Notes: generated by a model not told the origin, from the sequence alone. 64,000 nucleotides of DNA from CBDCFT01 sp965216365 (GCA_965216365.1 CBDCFT010000019.1:133584-197583); one strand, 5' to 3'; counted from the first letter of the stretch, positions 27,006-36,436 are shown. Translations and numbers: made by a program.

Positions 27006-27944
27006 CTATGGTCTATCCGTTTCTCTTAAGGCCGCCGCAACACTTTGCGCCGTCATCATACTGACTCTGTGATTCGCTTCGTGGCTAAGCCCTGCGATAT
27101 GCGGCGTCAAAATCAGATTCGGCGCACCGCATAAATGCGAATCCGCGGGCAGGGGTTCGTTTTCGAAAACATCCAGCATGGCACCCGCGAGCCTGCCGCT
27201 ATTCAACGCCTGCACCAGCGCCGATTCATCGACCAAACCACCGCGTGCCGCGTTGATCAGTATCGCCCCCGGTTTCATTTTGGTTAAAGCACTTGCATCA
27301 ATAATATGCCGTGTCTCAGGCAACAACGATGCATGCAGGCTAATCATATCGGATTCACACAACAATTGTTCCAGTTCCACGGAATGTACGGACTGCGTGT
27401 CCCAAACGGCATCTTCGTGCGCAATTGCGGCGTCATACGCAATCAGCCGCATATTGAGTCCGTGCGCACGTTTGGCGACCGCCTGTCCGGTCGCACCGAA
27501 TCCAATCAAACCCAAAGTTTTTTCATTCACTTCGTGTCCAACCAATTCAGCTCGCGGCCACGTGCCGGATAAAACGCGCTCTGTTGCAAAGAATGCACCG
27601 CGCGACAACATCAATGCGCCGGCAATAACGTATTCGGCGACAGATACGGCATTCGCGCCGGTCGCAGGATATACCTGGACATCGCGACTCGCGCACGCCT
27701 GCATGTCGATATTATCCAGACCCACACCTAAACGGCCGATGACTGTTAACGCTTTACATTGCTCAAGCAACGCAGAATTCACCTGAGTCTGGTTGCGTAC
27801 AATCAAGCCACGCGCTCGCCGGCATAGGGTTATCAAATCATCGGTACTCTTATACAAATCCGGATCAAACAACACATCGAACTCAGCGGACAATAATTCC
27901 ACTGCCGGCTGGTCGATAAATTCGGATATAACAATATCAGGCAT
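27006..27944 (-). CDS. D-2-hydroxyacid dehydrogenase (SerA-like)
   Basis: A 312-residue NAD-dependent dehydrogenase. It has the Rossmann motif LGLIGFGATGQAVAKRA, the catalytic Arg in INAARGGLVDE, Glu in the segment after GAMLDVFENEPLP, and His in LTPHIAGLS. It lacks the ACT regulatory domain of full SerA, so it is more likely a catabolic 2-hydroxyacid or glyoxylate-type reductase. It lies 15 bases upstream of the tartrate dehydrogenase-like gene and 4 bases downstream of the TauE gene. Confidence 0.87.
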   Translation of the reverse strand: MPDIVISEFIDQPAVELLSAEFDVLFDPDLYKSTDDLITLCRRARGLIVRNQTQVNSALLEQCKALTVIGRLGVGLDNIDMQACASRDVQVYPATGANAVSVAEYVIAGALMLSRGAFFATERVLSGTWPRAELVGHEVNEKTLGLIGFGATGQAVAKRAHGLNMRLIAYDAAIAHEDAVWDTQSVHSVELEQLLCESDMISLHASLLPETRHIIDASALTKMKPGAILINAARGGLVDESALVQALNSGRLAGAMLDVFENEPLPADSHLCGAPNLILTPHIAGLSHEANHRVSMMTAQSVAAALRETDRP

Positions 27945-27948
27945 AGAC

Positions 27949-28716
27949 TTAAGTAAAAAAAGCGCGGCGCAACAAATTAACAGCGATTACTAACAAACAT
28001 AGCATGACAATTCGCCGAAAACGTTGCTCGTCGATACGTTTACGGATGAACTGTCCGGCAATTAACCCGACCAGTGCCGGAATACACGCAGCCGCGGACG
28101 CCATTGCAATTTCTCGGTTCAGTATGCCGTTGGAGATGTAACCCAGAGTCAGCGGTATGGAACCCATCAGCCAGACCCAGCCCACCACCTGCACAAATTC
28201 CTCTTTCGCTAGACGCAGCATCAAAAAATAAACAACGATAACCGGACCCCAAATAGTCGATAGACCGCCCATGAGTCCGCCCGCTAATCCGACGAGCGGG
28301 CTGATCCATTTTTCCATGTGTTGCGGTACGAACATTCCACCACCATAGTGGTTCGAAGCCGCATGCATAAATACCGCGATACCAATTACGCCATAAATCA
28401 CTCGCGGATCGACCAGTGCCGCATAACTCGAGGTTATCCACACACCCAGACATAACCCTGATACAAGCAACCAGAATCGCCGCAATGTTTTAAACGGGTC
28501 GCCGGCACTGATCGCCTGCCACAGGTTAGTCAGCACGAGCGGAATGGAGATAAACCCCAGCACCAGTTGCGCGGGCAGAAAACTCGATGCGATAGCCGTT
28601 GTGACAACCGGCAACCCGATACCGGTAACGCCTTTTACGACGCCGCCGAGCATGATCGCGACGGAAATAAGAATAAAAGTAGACGGTTCGAAGGCCTGCA
28701 TAGTGCAAGCCATCAT
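27949..28716 (-). CDS. TauE/SafE family membrane exporter
   Basis: A 255-residue inner-membrane protein with about eight helices and the family's opening pattern AIMLGGVVKGVTGIGLPVV plus LVGLAGGLMGGLSTIWGPVIVVY. TauE/SafE proteins move sulfite, sulfoacetate or other small organic acids. The two dehydrogenase genes follow in the same transcript, so the substrate may be the hydroxy acid they oxidise, which is inference. The first ATG (28714-28716) is used; a third Met a few residues on is also possible. Confidence 0.85.
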   Translation of the reverse strand: MMACTMQAFEPSTFILISVAIMLGGVVKGVTGIGLPVVTTAIASSFLPAQLVLGFISIPLVLTNLWQAISAGDPFKTLRRFWLLVSGLCLGVWITSSYAALVDPRVIYGVIGIAVFMHAASNHYGGGMFVPQHMEKWISPLVGLAGGLMGGLSTIWGPVIVVYFLMLRLAKEEFVQVVGWVWLMGSIPLTLGYISNGILNREIAMASAAACIPALVGLIAGQFIRKRIDEQRFRRIVMLCLLVIAVNLLRRAFFT

Positions 28717-28800
28717 ACTTCATGATAGAAAGACTGTAACCACACAATAATCACATGTTGTAACCGTACAGCGGAAACAATCAACTCACTTTTTACTTCG

Positions 28801-29649
28801 ATGCTCCCGTTACAGCTTATTGGCCTTGTATTGCTGGCGGCGTTTTTACATGCGTCGTGGAACGCGCTGGTGAAATCCAGTGGTGACCGTTTACTCGTTT
28901 TTACTGGTGTACACACTGCCGCCATGCTTGCAGGCGGTATCCTGGTTTTGTTTGTTCCGCTGCCGTCGATAAAAAGCCTGCCGTTTCTTATCGCTTCGGT
29001 CGGCGTGCATTGCCTGTATTACTGGTCATTACTCAGCGCATACAAGTTTGGTGACCTGAGTCAGGTTTACCCGTTATCGCGCGGATCGGCACCGCTGCTG
29101 GTGGCAGCCGGCTCTGCATTTTTCGCCGGCGAATTCCTTCCGCCACTCGCGCTCGCAGGTGTTGCAGTAGCATCGATAGGCGTAATGAGTTTGACATTTG
29201 AACGGGGCCTGCCGTGGAAGCACGACTGGCGTCCCGTGTTATACGCCCTGAGTACGGGGTTGTGGATTGCGAGTTATACCGTGATCGACGGCATGGGTGT
29301 CAGACGTACCGAAAACGCTTTAAGTTATATCGCGTGGCTGTTTTTTCTGGAGGGGTGGCCAGTCACGCTTTATACTTTGAAACGCCGGCGCGGCCAAATT
29401 ACGGAATTTGTCAGGTCAAAATGGTTGCGCTGCATCGCCGGTGGTTTAGCGGCCTCTACGGCTTATGGCATCGTCATTTATGTTATGTCTCAGGGTGCGA
29501 TGGGTGCGGTCGCCGCGTTGCGTGAGACTAGCGTCATCATGGCCGCGTTGATGGGGACTTATCTACTGGGTGAAAAATCCGGTGGCAATAGAATACTGGC
29601 TGCTTGCATCGTCGCGACGGGTGTTGTGTTGATGCAGTTGGCACGATAG
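28801..29649 (+). CDS. EamA/DMT family transporter
   Basis: A 282-residue protein with ten membrane helices in two EamA repeats, beginning PLQLIGLVLLAAFLHASWNALVKSS and including LSQVYPLSRGSAPLLVA in the first repeat. DMT members export amino acids or metabolites or import small solutes. It is divergent from the TauE gene, and 55 bases ahead of ubiD, with which it may share a transcript. Confidence 0.9.
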   Translation: MLPLQLIGLVLLAAFLHASWNALVKSSGDRLLVFTGVHTAAMLAGGILVLFVPLPSIKSLPFLIASVGVHCLYYWSLLSAYKFGDLSQVYPLSRGSAPLLVAAGSAFFAGEFLPPLALAGVAVASIGVMSLTFERGLPWKHDWRPVLYALSTGLWIASYTVIDGMGVRRTENALSYIAWLFFLEGWPVTLYTLKRRRGQITEFVRSKWLRCIAGGLAASTAYGIVIYVMSQGAMGAVAALRETSVIMAALMGTYLLGEKSGGNRILAACIVATGVVLMQLAR

Positions 29650-29704
29650 GCTGCGTTAAGGAAAATTGTTAGAGAAAAAAGCAAAAAAAAATCGGAGTTT
29701 ATAA

Positions 29705-31096
29705 ATGGCAGGCAATCATCTCGGCGATCTTTCCACCATTCTAGATGACCTTGAGGCGATGGGTCGCCTCGCGCGGATAAAGTCCGAAGTGGATTTGAAT
29801 CTTGATCTTGCAGGCACGGCGGCGCGATTAGAAGGCGGCCCACGGGCAGTGTTGTTTGAAAACGTAAAAGATCACGACACACCGGTGTTTACCGGGTTGT
29901 ATTGGTCGCGCGAGTTGTTGGGCGATCTGATGCGGCGCGACGCGCAAACCCTGCCCCAATACGTGTCCGCCTGCATCAAGAACTGGCAACAAAATCCAAC
30001 CGATCCGGCTATTTTGGAAGATGGGCCAATTTTGCAAGGCGAAAATCACCCGCTTGATTTATCCGCCATGCCGATTCCCGTTCACGCGGCTGGCGATGGC
30101 GGCCCTTATTTCGATGCCGGCGTTGTGATTGCGAAAGATCCCGAAACCGGTGTGCGCAATGCTTCGATTCAACGCTTCATGGTGGTCAACAAAGACACTC
30201 TGCACGTCAACATCGATGCCGGTCGTCACCTTGAATTGTATTTAACCAAAGCCAAAGAACGTGGCGAGAATCTGCATTTCAGCATTAACTGCGGCGTCGG
30301 TCCCGGTCTTCATTTTGCAGCGGCAACACCCGCAGAAGCGGCGCCACCGGATACCGACGAACTGGGCATTGCCAGCGAGTTTCACGGCGCACCGTTGGAA
30401 CTGGTCAAAGGCAAAACACTGCCGATTGAGTTAGTTGCCAGCGCCATGTACGCGCTGGAATGCGAAATGATACCCGGCGAGTTGGGTGACGAAGGCCCGT
30501 TTGCGGAAGTCACCGGCTACTACGCAAAACGCGAACCACGACCGGTAGTGCACGTGCGTGCGATTCACAAACGGCCAAATGCGATTTACCAGACCATCAT
30601 TTCCGGTGTGGAAGTGTGGAACTCGGTAGGTCTGCTTGGGGAAGCGAACGTGCTAGCTTTGTTACAACGCCAGATTCCCGGCGTGCAGGATGTCTATTTC
30701 AGCCATGGTGGCTGTGGTTTTTACCATGCCGTGGTGAGCATGCAACAAAAACGCGCGGGCTGGTCTAAACAGGCTATCATGGCGACCTTCGCCGCGTTTC
30801 CGCCACTGAAAATGGTCACCGTGGTCGACGACGATGTCGATATCAAAAACGCAAGCGATGTCGAATGGGCGATGGCGACACGCATGAACCCGAAAACCGG
30901 CATTGTTACGATTGATAATGTATTTGGACATGGACTCAACCCCAGTTTTCCGGATTACATCGGCAGTAAGGTCGGTTTCGATTGTTGCCGGCCATTTCCG
31001 CATACGCCTGAGTACGAGCGCGCCTCCTATAAACATATCAACATCGATGATGCAGATGTGACATTGCCAGAGATTAAACGACCCGCTATTTCATAA
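29705..31096 (+). CDS. UbiD-family prenylated-FMN decarboxylase
   Basis: A 463-residue UbiD-fold enzyme. The conserved acidic catalytic region lies in ECEMIPGELGDEGPFAEVTGYY, and RFMVVNKDTLHVNID and GGCGFYHAVVSM are family features. UbiD enzymes reversibly decarboxylate aromatic or alpha,beta-unsaturated acids with prFMN supplied by UbiX, which is the next gene. The length is shorter than ubiquinone-pathway UbiD (about 490) and the setting is catabolic, so a hydroxybenzoate/gallate-type or unsaturated-acid decarboxylase is more likely than a ubiquinone enzyme. GGAG lies 8 bases before the ATG. Confidence 0.88.
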   Translation: MAGNHLGDLSTILDDLEAMGRLARIKSEVDLNLDLAGTAARLEGGPRAVLFENVKDHDTPVFTGLYWSRELLGDLMRRDAQTLPQYVSACIKNWQQNPTDPAILEDGPILQGENHPLDLSAMPIPVHAAGDGGPYFDAGVVIAKDPETGVRNASIQRFMVVNKDTLHVNIDAGRHLELYLTKAKERGENLHFSINCGVGPGLHFAAATPAEAAPPDTDELGIASEFHGAPLELVKGKTLPIELVASAMYALECEMIPGELGDEGPFAEVTGYYAKREPRPVVHVRAIHKRPNAIYQTIISGVEVWNSVGLLGEANVLALLQRQIPGVQDVYFSHGGCGFYHAVVSMQQKRAGWSKQAIMATFAAFPPLKMVTVVDDDVDIKNASDVEWAMATRMNPKTGIVTIDNVFGHGLNPSFPDYIGSKVGFDCCRPFPHTPEYERASYKHINIDDADVTLPEIKRPAIS

Positions 31097-31097
31097 T

Positions 31098-31673
31098 ATG
31101 AAAAAGATAATTGTCGGCATGTCAGGCGCCAGCGGTTCGATTTACGGCGTTCGGCTACTGGAAGTGCTGCATGACCTGCCGGATATTGAAACGCATTTGG
31201 TCATCACCAATGCCGCAAAACGAACTCTGTTGATTGAAACCGACCATGCGGTCGAAGATGTACAATCGCTTGCGGACTATCATTATGGCATTGGCGATAT
31301 CGCCGCCTGTATTGCTTCCGGTTCGTATCCTACTGCGGGCATGGTCATTGTACCCTGCTCTATTCGCTCGCTTTCCGGCGTTGCGAATTGCTACACAGAC
31401 AATTTACTGTTGCGTGCCGCTGATGTCGCACTCAAAGATCGTCGAAAACTGGTACTGGTATTGCGCGAAACGCCACTGCATGCAGGTCACGTTCGCCTGA
31501 TGTCGCAAGCTATCGATAATGGCGCAATCATGATGCCGGCCATGCCTGCGTTTTATCATCAACCGCAATCCATCGATAACCTTGTTAATCAACTGGTCAA
31601 CCGAATTCTGGACCAATTGAAAATTGAACTACCCGAAGATTTATTTCAACGCTGGCAAGGGGCTGCGAAATAA
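31098..31673 (+). CDS. ubiX: UbiX-type flavin prenyltransferase
   Basis: A 191-residue flavoprotein with MKKIIVGMSGASGSIYGVRLLE, MVIVPCSIRSLSGVANCYTDNLLLRAADV and LRETPLHAGHVRLM, the standard UbiX motifs. It prenylates FMN with dimethylallyl phosphate to make the cofactor of UbiD. It begins one base after the ubiD stop, so the two are translationally linked; this UbiX is probably dedicated to the partner decarboxylase. Confidence 0.93.
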   Translation: MKKIIVGMSGASGSIYGVRLLEVLHDLPDIETHLVITNAAKRTLLIETDHAVEDVQSLADYHYGIGDIAACIASGSYPTAGMVIVPCSIRSLSGVANCYTDNLLLRAADVALKDRRKLVLVLRETPLHAGHVRLMSQAIDNGAIMMPAMPAFYHQPQSIDNLVNQLVNRILDQLKIELPEDLFQRWQGAAK

Positions 31674-31688
31674 CACGGCACGAGCAAT

Positions 31689-32510
31689 TCATGCTTTATC
31701 AAGCTTGCGTATAAAGTTACGCGCAAAAGCCCAGGCGATAATCCCCAACACCAGACCTTGCAACCCTCCCACGGTAATATCCAATGGTGTGTGTACTCTC
31801 AATATCGGGCGCGAATAACAAACAGCCAAAGCCCACGGAAGCAGCGCATAAAACCACCAGATTCTTGCGCTCAATATATAAGTGACAGCCATTGCTAAAA
31901 AGAATGTCGCAAAAAACATCGCGGAAAATGCATGGCCGGATGGAAATGAATACCCGGTTTCTTCAATCCAGTCTGCCTCGACCATCGAACTCAACAGAAC
32001 GGGTTTTGGTTTCTGGCTCAACGTTTTCTTTAGCGGCACTCGCCTTGCTTCCTTATCTCCGGTTTCATAAAACTGTAAAGGCGTCATACCTAAGGGACCA
32101 GCCCCATCATCTCCTGCCAGCCACACGATATTAGGCCGCGGAATTTTTAGCGTTTCTTTAATAACATGCTCGTTAATTGCCGCCCCGCCACCAGCAAAGA
32201 GTGCAACAACGGAAATAATTACACCCGACTCCTTCCATCTTCTCGAATTCGAGATACCGTCGCGCGAGACTAAAACTATCAGCATAAATACACCGATGAT
32301 CGGCACTCCAAACTTGCTCCCCGATAATGCAATCCAATATGCGATGTCGGAAAACGCGCCGGCGAGATTTACATAAGGGGCGCGAGTAGAATCGATCAGG
32401 GGCGATAAGAATGTCAGCGGTACCATTGACCAGGTTAAGAACATTACAACCCCGGCCCGGTACAATGCCTGCCACGCCGACACTTCTTTAGATTCTCCTT
32501 TAAGGGGCAC
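31689..32510 (-). CDS. PAP2-type membrane phosphatase
   Basis: A 273-residue membrane protein with about six helices and the three PAP2 signatures: KETLKIPRP, SFPSGHAF and SRPILRVHTPLDI. These give acid phosphatase/phosphotransferase activity at the outer face of the inner membrane. An unusually long loop (about 60 residues) separates motifs one and two. Converges with ubiX, 15 bases apart. Lipid phosphate or undecaprenyl pyrophosphate are possible substrates. Confidence 0.88.
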   Translation of the reverse strand: MPLKGESKEVSAWQALYRAGVVMFLTWSMVPLTFLSPLIDSTRAPYVNLAGAFSDIAYWIALSGSKFGVPIIGVFMLIVLVSRDGISNSRRWKESGVIISVVALFAGGGAAINEHVIKETLKIPRPNIVWLAGDDGAGPLGMTPLQFYETGDKEARRVPLKKTLSQKPKPVLLSSMVEADWIEETGYSFPSGHAFSAMFFATFFLAMAVTYILSARIWWFYALLPWALAVCYSRPILRVHTPLDITVGGLQGLVLGIIAWAFARNFIRKLDKA

Positions 32511-32521
32511 GAAGAAGCAGT

Positions 32522-32923
32522 TTAAGATGGATTTGCTTTAACCCATTCATACGCATCCTTTTCATTCTTGAATACGCGTATCTTTTTGCGGGCATCCGTT
32601 GCAAGCTCCCTGTATGTTACATACATTCTCGACAAGCCGTATGCGAAATTGGAGCTGACAATTAACGCGAGCCTTCTATTGGCATTGTCTTGATCAGTAT
32701 TGGAGGCGATGCTCCCTATGGTTTTTATCCCTTCAGTAGTCAGATTGATTTTTCCAATTCTCGTTAAATCGACTACTTCGTTATAACCAACATAGTCCGG
32801 ATGGTTTTGAATTTCATTTTGATATTTCTTTATCGCCTCAATAAATTCAACATCATGTGCGTCACCTTCCCATGTCGTCACAATGAGCTTAGAATTTTCA
32901 TTTACAAAATGTTTGGCGGGCAT
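32522..32923 (-). CDS. STAS/SpoIIAA-like domain protein
   Basis: A 133-residue soluble protein whose pattern, short strand (SKLIVTTWEGD), helix, YNEVVDLTRIGKINLTTEGI and ending KNEKDAYEWVKAN, suits the SpoIIAA-like family. Members are thought to bind lipids or act as anti-anti-sigma-type scaffolds, without proven activity. It lies 11 bases from the PAP2 gene in the same orientation. Confidence 0.65.
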   Translation of the reverse strand: MPAKHFVNENSKLIVTTWEGDAHDVEFIEAIKKYQNEIQNHPDYVGYNEVVDLTRIGKINLTTEGIKTIGSIASNTDQDNANRRLALIVSSNFAYGLSRMYVTYRELATDARKKIRVFKNEKDAYEWVKANPS

Positions 32924-33033
32924 AATTTATCTTTACAATACAACGCAACATTCTGTAATTTTACCAAAACACTCTGCGCAAATTACGATTTTGAGTTACC
33001 AACGTAATGACAGGGTAACGACAGCGCAGCACC

Positions 33034-33483
33034 TTAATTATTACGTATAGCCAGTCTGTCTATTCCGAATTTTTCAAATTCTTCAGCGTATTTTTTCTCA
33101 TAGGGTGAACGCAGTTCATAATACTCCTCAACAGAATTGAGCCGAATATTCTTGGACGAGCATTCAGCTCGCACGTCACGCTCGGTAAGGCGTTCGATCA
33201 GCGCTTCCCAGAAGTTGTCCGAATTGTATTCGTCGATAATATCGTGAACGCCGCTTTCATCCTCATACTCGCGAGTTGGGAAATAACCCGCCATTTCCTT
33301 CGACGCTTCGATTAAATCTTCGCAATCCATTTCCTTGGCATGCGAGTAAATTTTTTGCGCTACCATGTCGTATTTCTCACTCTTCGGTGATGAACCTGTT
33401 TCGTGTGCTTCGACCATCCACTGCCCAAGATAGATGATATCCAAAAGCAATCGATACTCTTTCTTCGTAAAATTTATTTTCAT
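33034..33483 (-). CDS. Hypothetical 149-residue acidic protein
   Basis: A soluble, Glu- and Tyr-rich protein, mostly helical by eye, beginning MKINFTKKEYRLLLDIIYLG. Several short proteins of this style occur in accessory islands, but I cannot name the family. It belongs to the run of small minus-strand genes between 32.5 and 35.2 kb, none of which shares an operon in an obvious way. Confidence 0.7.
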   Translation of the reverse strand: MKINFTKKEYRLLLDIIYLGQWMVEAHETGSSPKSEKYDMVAQKIYSHAKEMDCEDLIEASKEMAGYFPTREYEDESGVHDIIDEYNSDNFWEALIERLTERDVRAECSSKNIRLNSVEEYYELRSPYEKKYAEEFEKFGIDRLAIRNN

Positions 33484-33724
33484 GACCTGGTGCTAAATTT
33501 GATTATTATGTTTGTTCCGCATTCTGACAACACCGACCCTGTCACACTCGGCCAAACAAAAAATGTGCTGAATGCACCTGACGACCATTCGCGCGGCGAG
33601 TAACCGTTTTTAATATCGATCAACACTAACCACATGAAGAATGTATAACGAAAAGGCTGGTCGTCCAGCAATAGATCTCATAGCAACCAACGCCCGGCGC
33701 CGGAGTGCGTTGCAAAATCTCCCG

Positions 33725-34042
33725 TCACATAGACATCTTTACCAGCTCCGACACCTCCAGTGAGCCGCCAATTTCAAGAAATGGACAGGATTTCGCCATT
33801 GCCAGTGCATCCTCCATTGATTCTGCTTCGACTATGGTAAAACCCGACATCGCTGTCGTGCCACCGTCGCTGACGGTACCATCAGGCTTAACCGTGTTCG
33901 TATTTTTAAGTGGATTCGCGGGACTCACCGCCGCATCGCCCAACGACGTTAACCATTCTTTATATTTCGCGAAATGCTGCTTACCTTCTTCTGGAGTGGA
34001 CGGCTGATTGCCGCCCAGATAGGTAATCATGTATTGAGTCAT
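33725..34042 (-). CDS. YCII-related domain protein
   Basis: A 105-residue protein beginning TQYMITYLGGNQPSTPEEG and with SGFTIVEAESMEDALAMAKSCPFLEIGGSLEVSEL, the YCII/DGPF-type pattern. These dimeric ferredoxin-like proteins are often encoded near ECF sigma factors; none is here. The 241 bases before the HTH-less neighbour (33484-33724) contain an inverted pair AACGC...GCGTT around CCGGCGCCGG at about 33690-33714, possibly a hairpin at the gene's 3' side. Confidence 0.78.
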   Translation of the reverse strand: MTQYMITYLGGNQPSTPEEGKQHFAKYKEWLTSLGDAAVSPANPLKNTNTVKPDGTVSDGGTTAMSGFTIVEAESMEDALAMAKSCPFLEIGGSLEVSELVKMSM

Positions 34043-34187
34043 GTGTATGCCCCTTCATTCAATAAATTGTTTTGGCCCAAGTAAGACCTAATATATTACA
34101 CCTGACTGCCTGCAACACCCTTGTTATTTCGTTCAGCGCAATACACTTCAATAATCACGCCCTGCTTGTGACAGATGAAACGCGCTA

Positions 34188-34610
34188 TTATGTGCTGAAC
34201 ACTCCCAACAAAGGTAATTTTTTCACGCTGTGGTACTTTAGCGATAAGGCAATACAGTGCTTCAACTCCTCTGTTGGCAGCGCTTCATCCAGCCCGAAGA
34301 AGATTTCCCTGTTGCCCACATAGTTAAACGTATCAGGATAAATCTCTTTAAACGTATATATCAATTTGGTATTACAGTTGAAATATATCGAATACCGTTC
34401 AGGGTTCTTTTTCTTCCAATCAATTCGCAAAGTGCTGCCTCTCTTAGATAGATAACTCGGCTCTCCCCACTTTAGAGTTTCTTCAATATCGTTAATTTTG
34501 TCTTCTCTCGCAACCGCGAAGATAAGCGAACGCAAATATTCGAGTTTTTCTCGTATTTCTACAGGATACGACTCGAACTTCTTCAGAACGTCCTTATTTT
34601 CGAATTTCAT
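34188..34610 (-). CDS. DUF1801 family protein
   Basis: A 140-residue protein with the DUF1801 run: YLRSLIFAVAREDKINDIEETLKWGEPSYL, RIDWKKKNPERYSIYFNC, FNYVGNREIFFGLDE. The fold is related to YdhG-like proteins with unknown biochemical role; some are proposed to bind metals or act in stress responses. Isolated gene on the minus strand. The gap 34043-34187 contains an imperfect inverted repeat with GTTCAGC arms but no other signal. Confidence 0.8.
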   Translation of the reverse strand: MKFENKDVLKKFESYPVEIREKLEYLRSLIFAVAREDKINDIEETLKWGEPSYLSKRGSTLRIDWKKKNPERYSIYFNCNTKLIYTFKEIYPDTFNYVGNREIFFGLDEALPTEELKHCIALSLKYHSVKKLPLLGVFST

Positions 34611-34774
34611 TAATGGCCCAGATCATTACACTTGACGGTTTCACGAGTCTCTTGCCCCACAGACATTATCTCGTCCATACGCCGCCGTCATCGATTTCAC
34701 CTCATTTAAGTTCTTATGCTTCCCTCATCGTGGCACCCGCAGGCTAGATACACGATACGCCGCTCCGCCACGAT

Positions 34775-34827
34775 GCCAAACCGCGTAGCGTCGCGCGCTT
34801 CGCGGCGGCTTGAGCTGATGGTTACAA
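34775..34827 (-). other. Possible eroded attC site
   Basis: Read on the minus strand, the segment starts TTGTAAC, which includes the stop codon of the gene at 34822-35229, continues with CATCAGCTCAAGCCG and ends GTTTGGC. The order (R-box, CTCAAGCCG-type inner box, GTT end) resembles attC, but both ends depart from consensus and pairing of the inner boxes is weak. The same gene is also preceded by GTTGTAAC, so both cassette edges may be present. The rest of the gap (34611-34774) holds a GCATCGTGGC/GCCACGATG-type inverted repeat. Confidence 0.35.
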
Positions 34828-35229
34828 CTCAATAGCGGCCTCTACATCTGTTTGAAAATTTTGGAAGCCGCTATTTTCAAATTCTAGCAACCAAGTGGTA
34901 CGTAGCTTAACCGGCAACCTTCTGTCTTTGATCTTTCCAAATATAATACTCGTCACGTCTACCGGATGATGAGCTACAAAAAAGTAGATCGAAGCATCAA
35001 TGTACCCTTGTTCAGAGTTCACTGGAAACTCAAAAATTTTCCCCTCAAGCGCCGTAGGGACAGATGGAATGTCGATGCCATCAAGCCTTATCGAAGTTCC
35101 CACTCTCTCCGAATAGTCGCCAGCACTAAGCTCGAACGGTGACAGGCTGATCTCCAGTGAAACATCTCCGTCCAAGCCGAAAAGCGTAACTGACTTCGGG
35201 CTAATCCTGTGCAACGGAAATTTTTCCAT
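34822..35229 (-). CDS. Hypothetical 135-residue protein, possible cassette gene
   Basis: A small, probably beta-rich soluble protein (VTLFGLDGDVSLEISLSPFEL..., YIDASIYFFVAHHPVDVTSI). I do not recognise it. GTTGTAAC stands both just upstream of the start (about 35237-35244 on the minus strand) and at the stop codon, a direct repeat consistent with cassette edges. The IS110 relic begins to its right. Confidence 0.6.
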   Translation of the reverse strand: MEKFPLHRISPKSVTLFGLDGDVSLEISLSPFELSAGDYSERVGTSIRLDGIDIPSVPTALEGKIFEFPVNSEQGYIDASIYFFVAHHPVDVTSIIFGKIKDRRLPVKLRTTWLLEFENSGFQNFQTDVEAAIEL

Positions 35230-35393
35230 GGTTCTTGAGTTACAACTTGGAGTGAGTGGTTGCGAACAGCGCTTTTTGCCGTCCGAGTTAATTTGCCTTG
35301 ATACTCATTGAGGCCCCCTCCCAAGATTTGGGGCTTGGTAATGATTTACCATCCATATTGTCTGTAAACAATGACTCAAGAGGAGACCTCAAA

Positions 35394-36436
35394 ATGAAAT
35401 TTTACACCAAACAGCATGCTTATTACTGCGGTATTGATTTGGATGCCCGCAGTCTTTATATCTGTATATTAAACCAGACAGAAGAGATTGTTCTGCATAA
35501 AAATATCAAGGCCAGTTCAGAAGCATTGTTGAAAGCGATAGCCCCCTTTCGTACTCGCTTGGTGATTGGTGTTGAATGTATGTTTGCCTGGTATTGGGTG
35601 GCTGATTTGCGTGATCGGGAAGGTATTGATTTTGTTCTGGGTCATGCCCTGTACATGCGGGCGATTCATGGTGGCAAGGCCAAAATGATAGGATTGATTC
35701 GCATAAGATCGCTACCCTAATGCGGGGAGGGATATTTCCGCAAGCCTATGTTTATCTACGCAAGATGCGAGCGACACGCGATCTGATGCGTCGGCGTATG
35801 CACATGATGCGCAAACGAGCGGAATTACTAGCGCATATCCACAATACCAATAGTCAGTGTAACCACCCTGAGATCAATAAGAACCTGCGCTATGGCTTTA
35901 ATCGAAAGGGAGTAGCGGATCGTTATGAAGACAGCAGCACTCGCAAAAAGTATCGAACTGGATTTGAATCTGATTGATTTTTATGACAGGCAGTTGAGTA
36001 AGGTGGAATGGCATATTCAGAAACAGCCAGTCAAGTCGATAAGCAAAGTCTGACGGTACTACGGTCTATTCCAGGTGTCGGTCAGATTCTATCGCTGGTT
36101 ATCTTATATGAGATTGAGAATATCGAACGATTTCCACGGATACAGGATTTTGTCTCTTACTGTCGTCTTGTCAAATGCAAAAGGGAATCAGGAGGAAAAA
36201 GCTACGGTAGCAACGGTAAAAAGATTGGCAATTCCTTTCTGAAGTGGGCCTTTTCTGGAGCCGCTGTGTTATTTTTGCGAGCGAACCCTGAAGCACAGGC
36301 CTGGGTGGAGAAAAAAGCCAATCAACACAAGGCTAAAGCGCCCACCATCCTGGCGCACAAACTGGGCCGAGCGGTTTACATCATACTGAAGAAGAAAACC
36401 GTGTTCGATCAACAGCGACTACTGGGTAGCCACTGA
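35394..36436 (+). pseudogene. IS110-family transposase, broken by frameshifts
   Basis: Three consecutive frames (35394-35720, 35720-35977, 36008-36436) together make one IS110-type transposase. The N-terminal DEDD catalytic part is CGIDLDARSLYICIL...VIGVECM; the C-terminal Tnp20 part has LRSIPGVGQILSLVI and SGGKSYG. The first break is a lost A in a run near 35682: adding one base restores NDRIDSHKIATLMRGG. Further shifts lie near 35960 and 36005. The 164 bases upstream (35230-35393) would hold the left end and the region where IS110 elements encode their guide RNA; I see a small CCCC/GGGG hairpin at about 35319-35337 but cannot define the RNA. Confidence 0.85.

Noticed and set aside
27178..27786. 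Plus-strand 200-residue frame opposite the 2-hydroxyacid dehydrogenase gene
   Set aside because: It mirrors a well-supported gene, has no ribosome site and shows biased composition of an antisense shadow.
34131..34200. Inverted GTTCAGC/GCTGAAC repeat as an attC site
   Set aside because: No RYYYAAC/GTTRRRY end boxes or inner L boxes in the right order.
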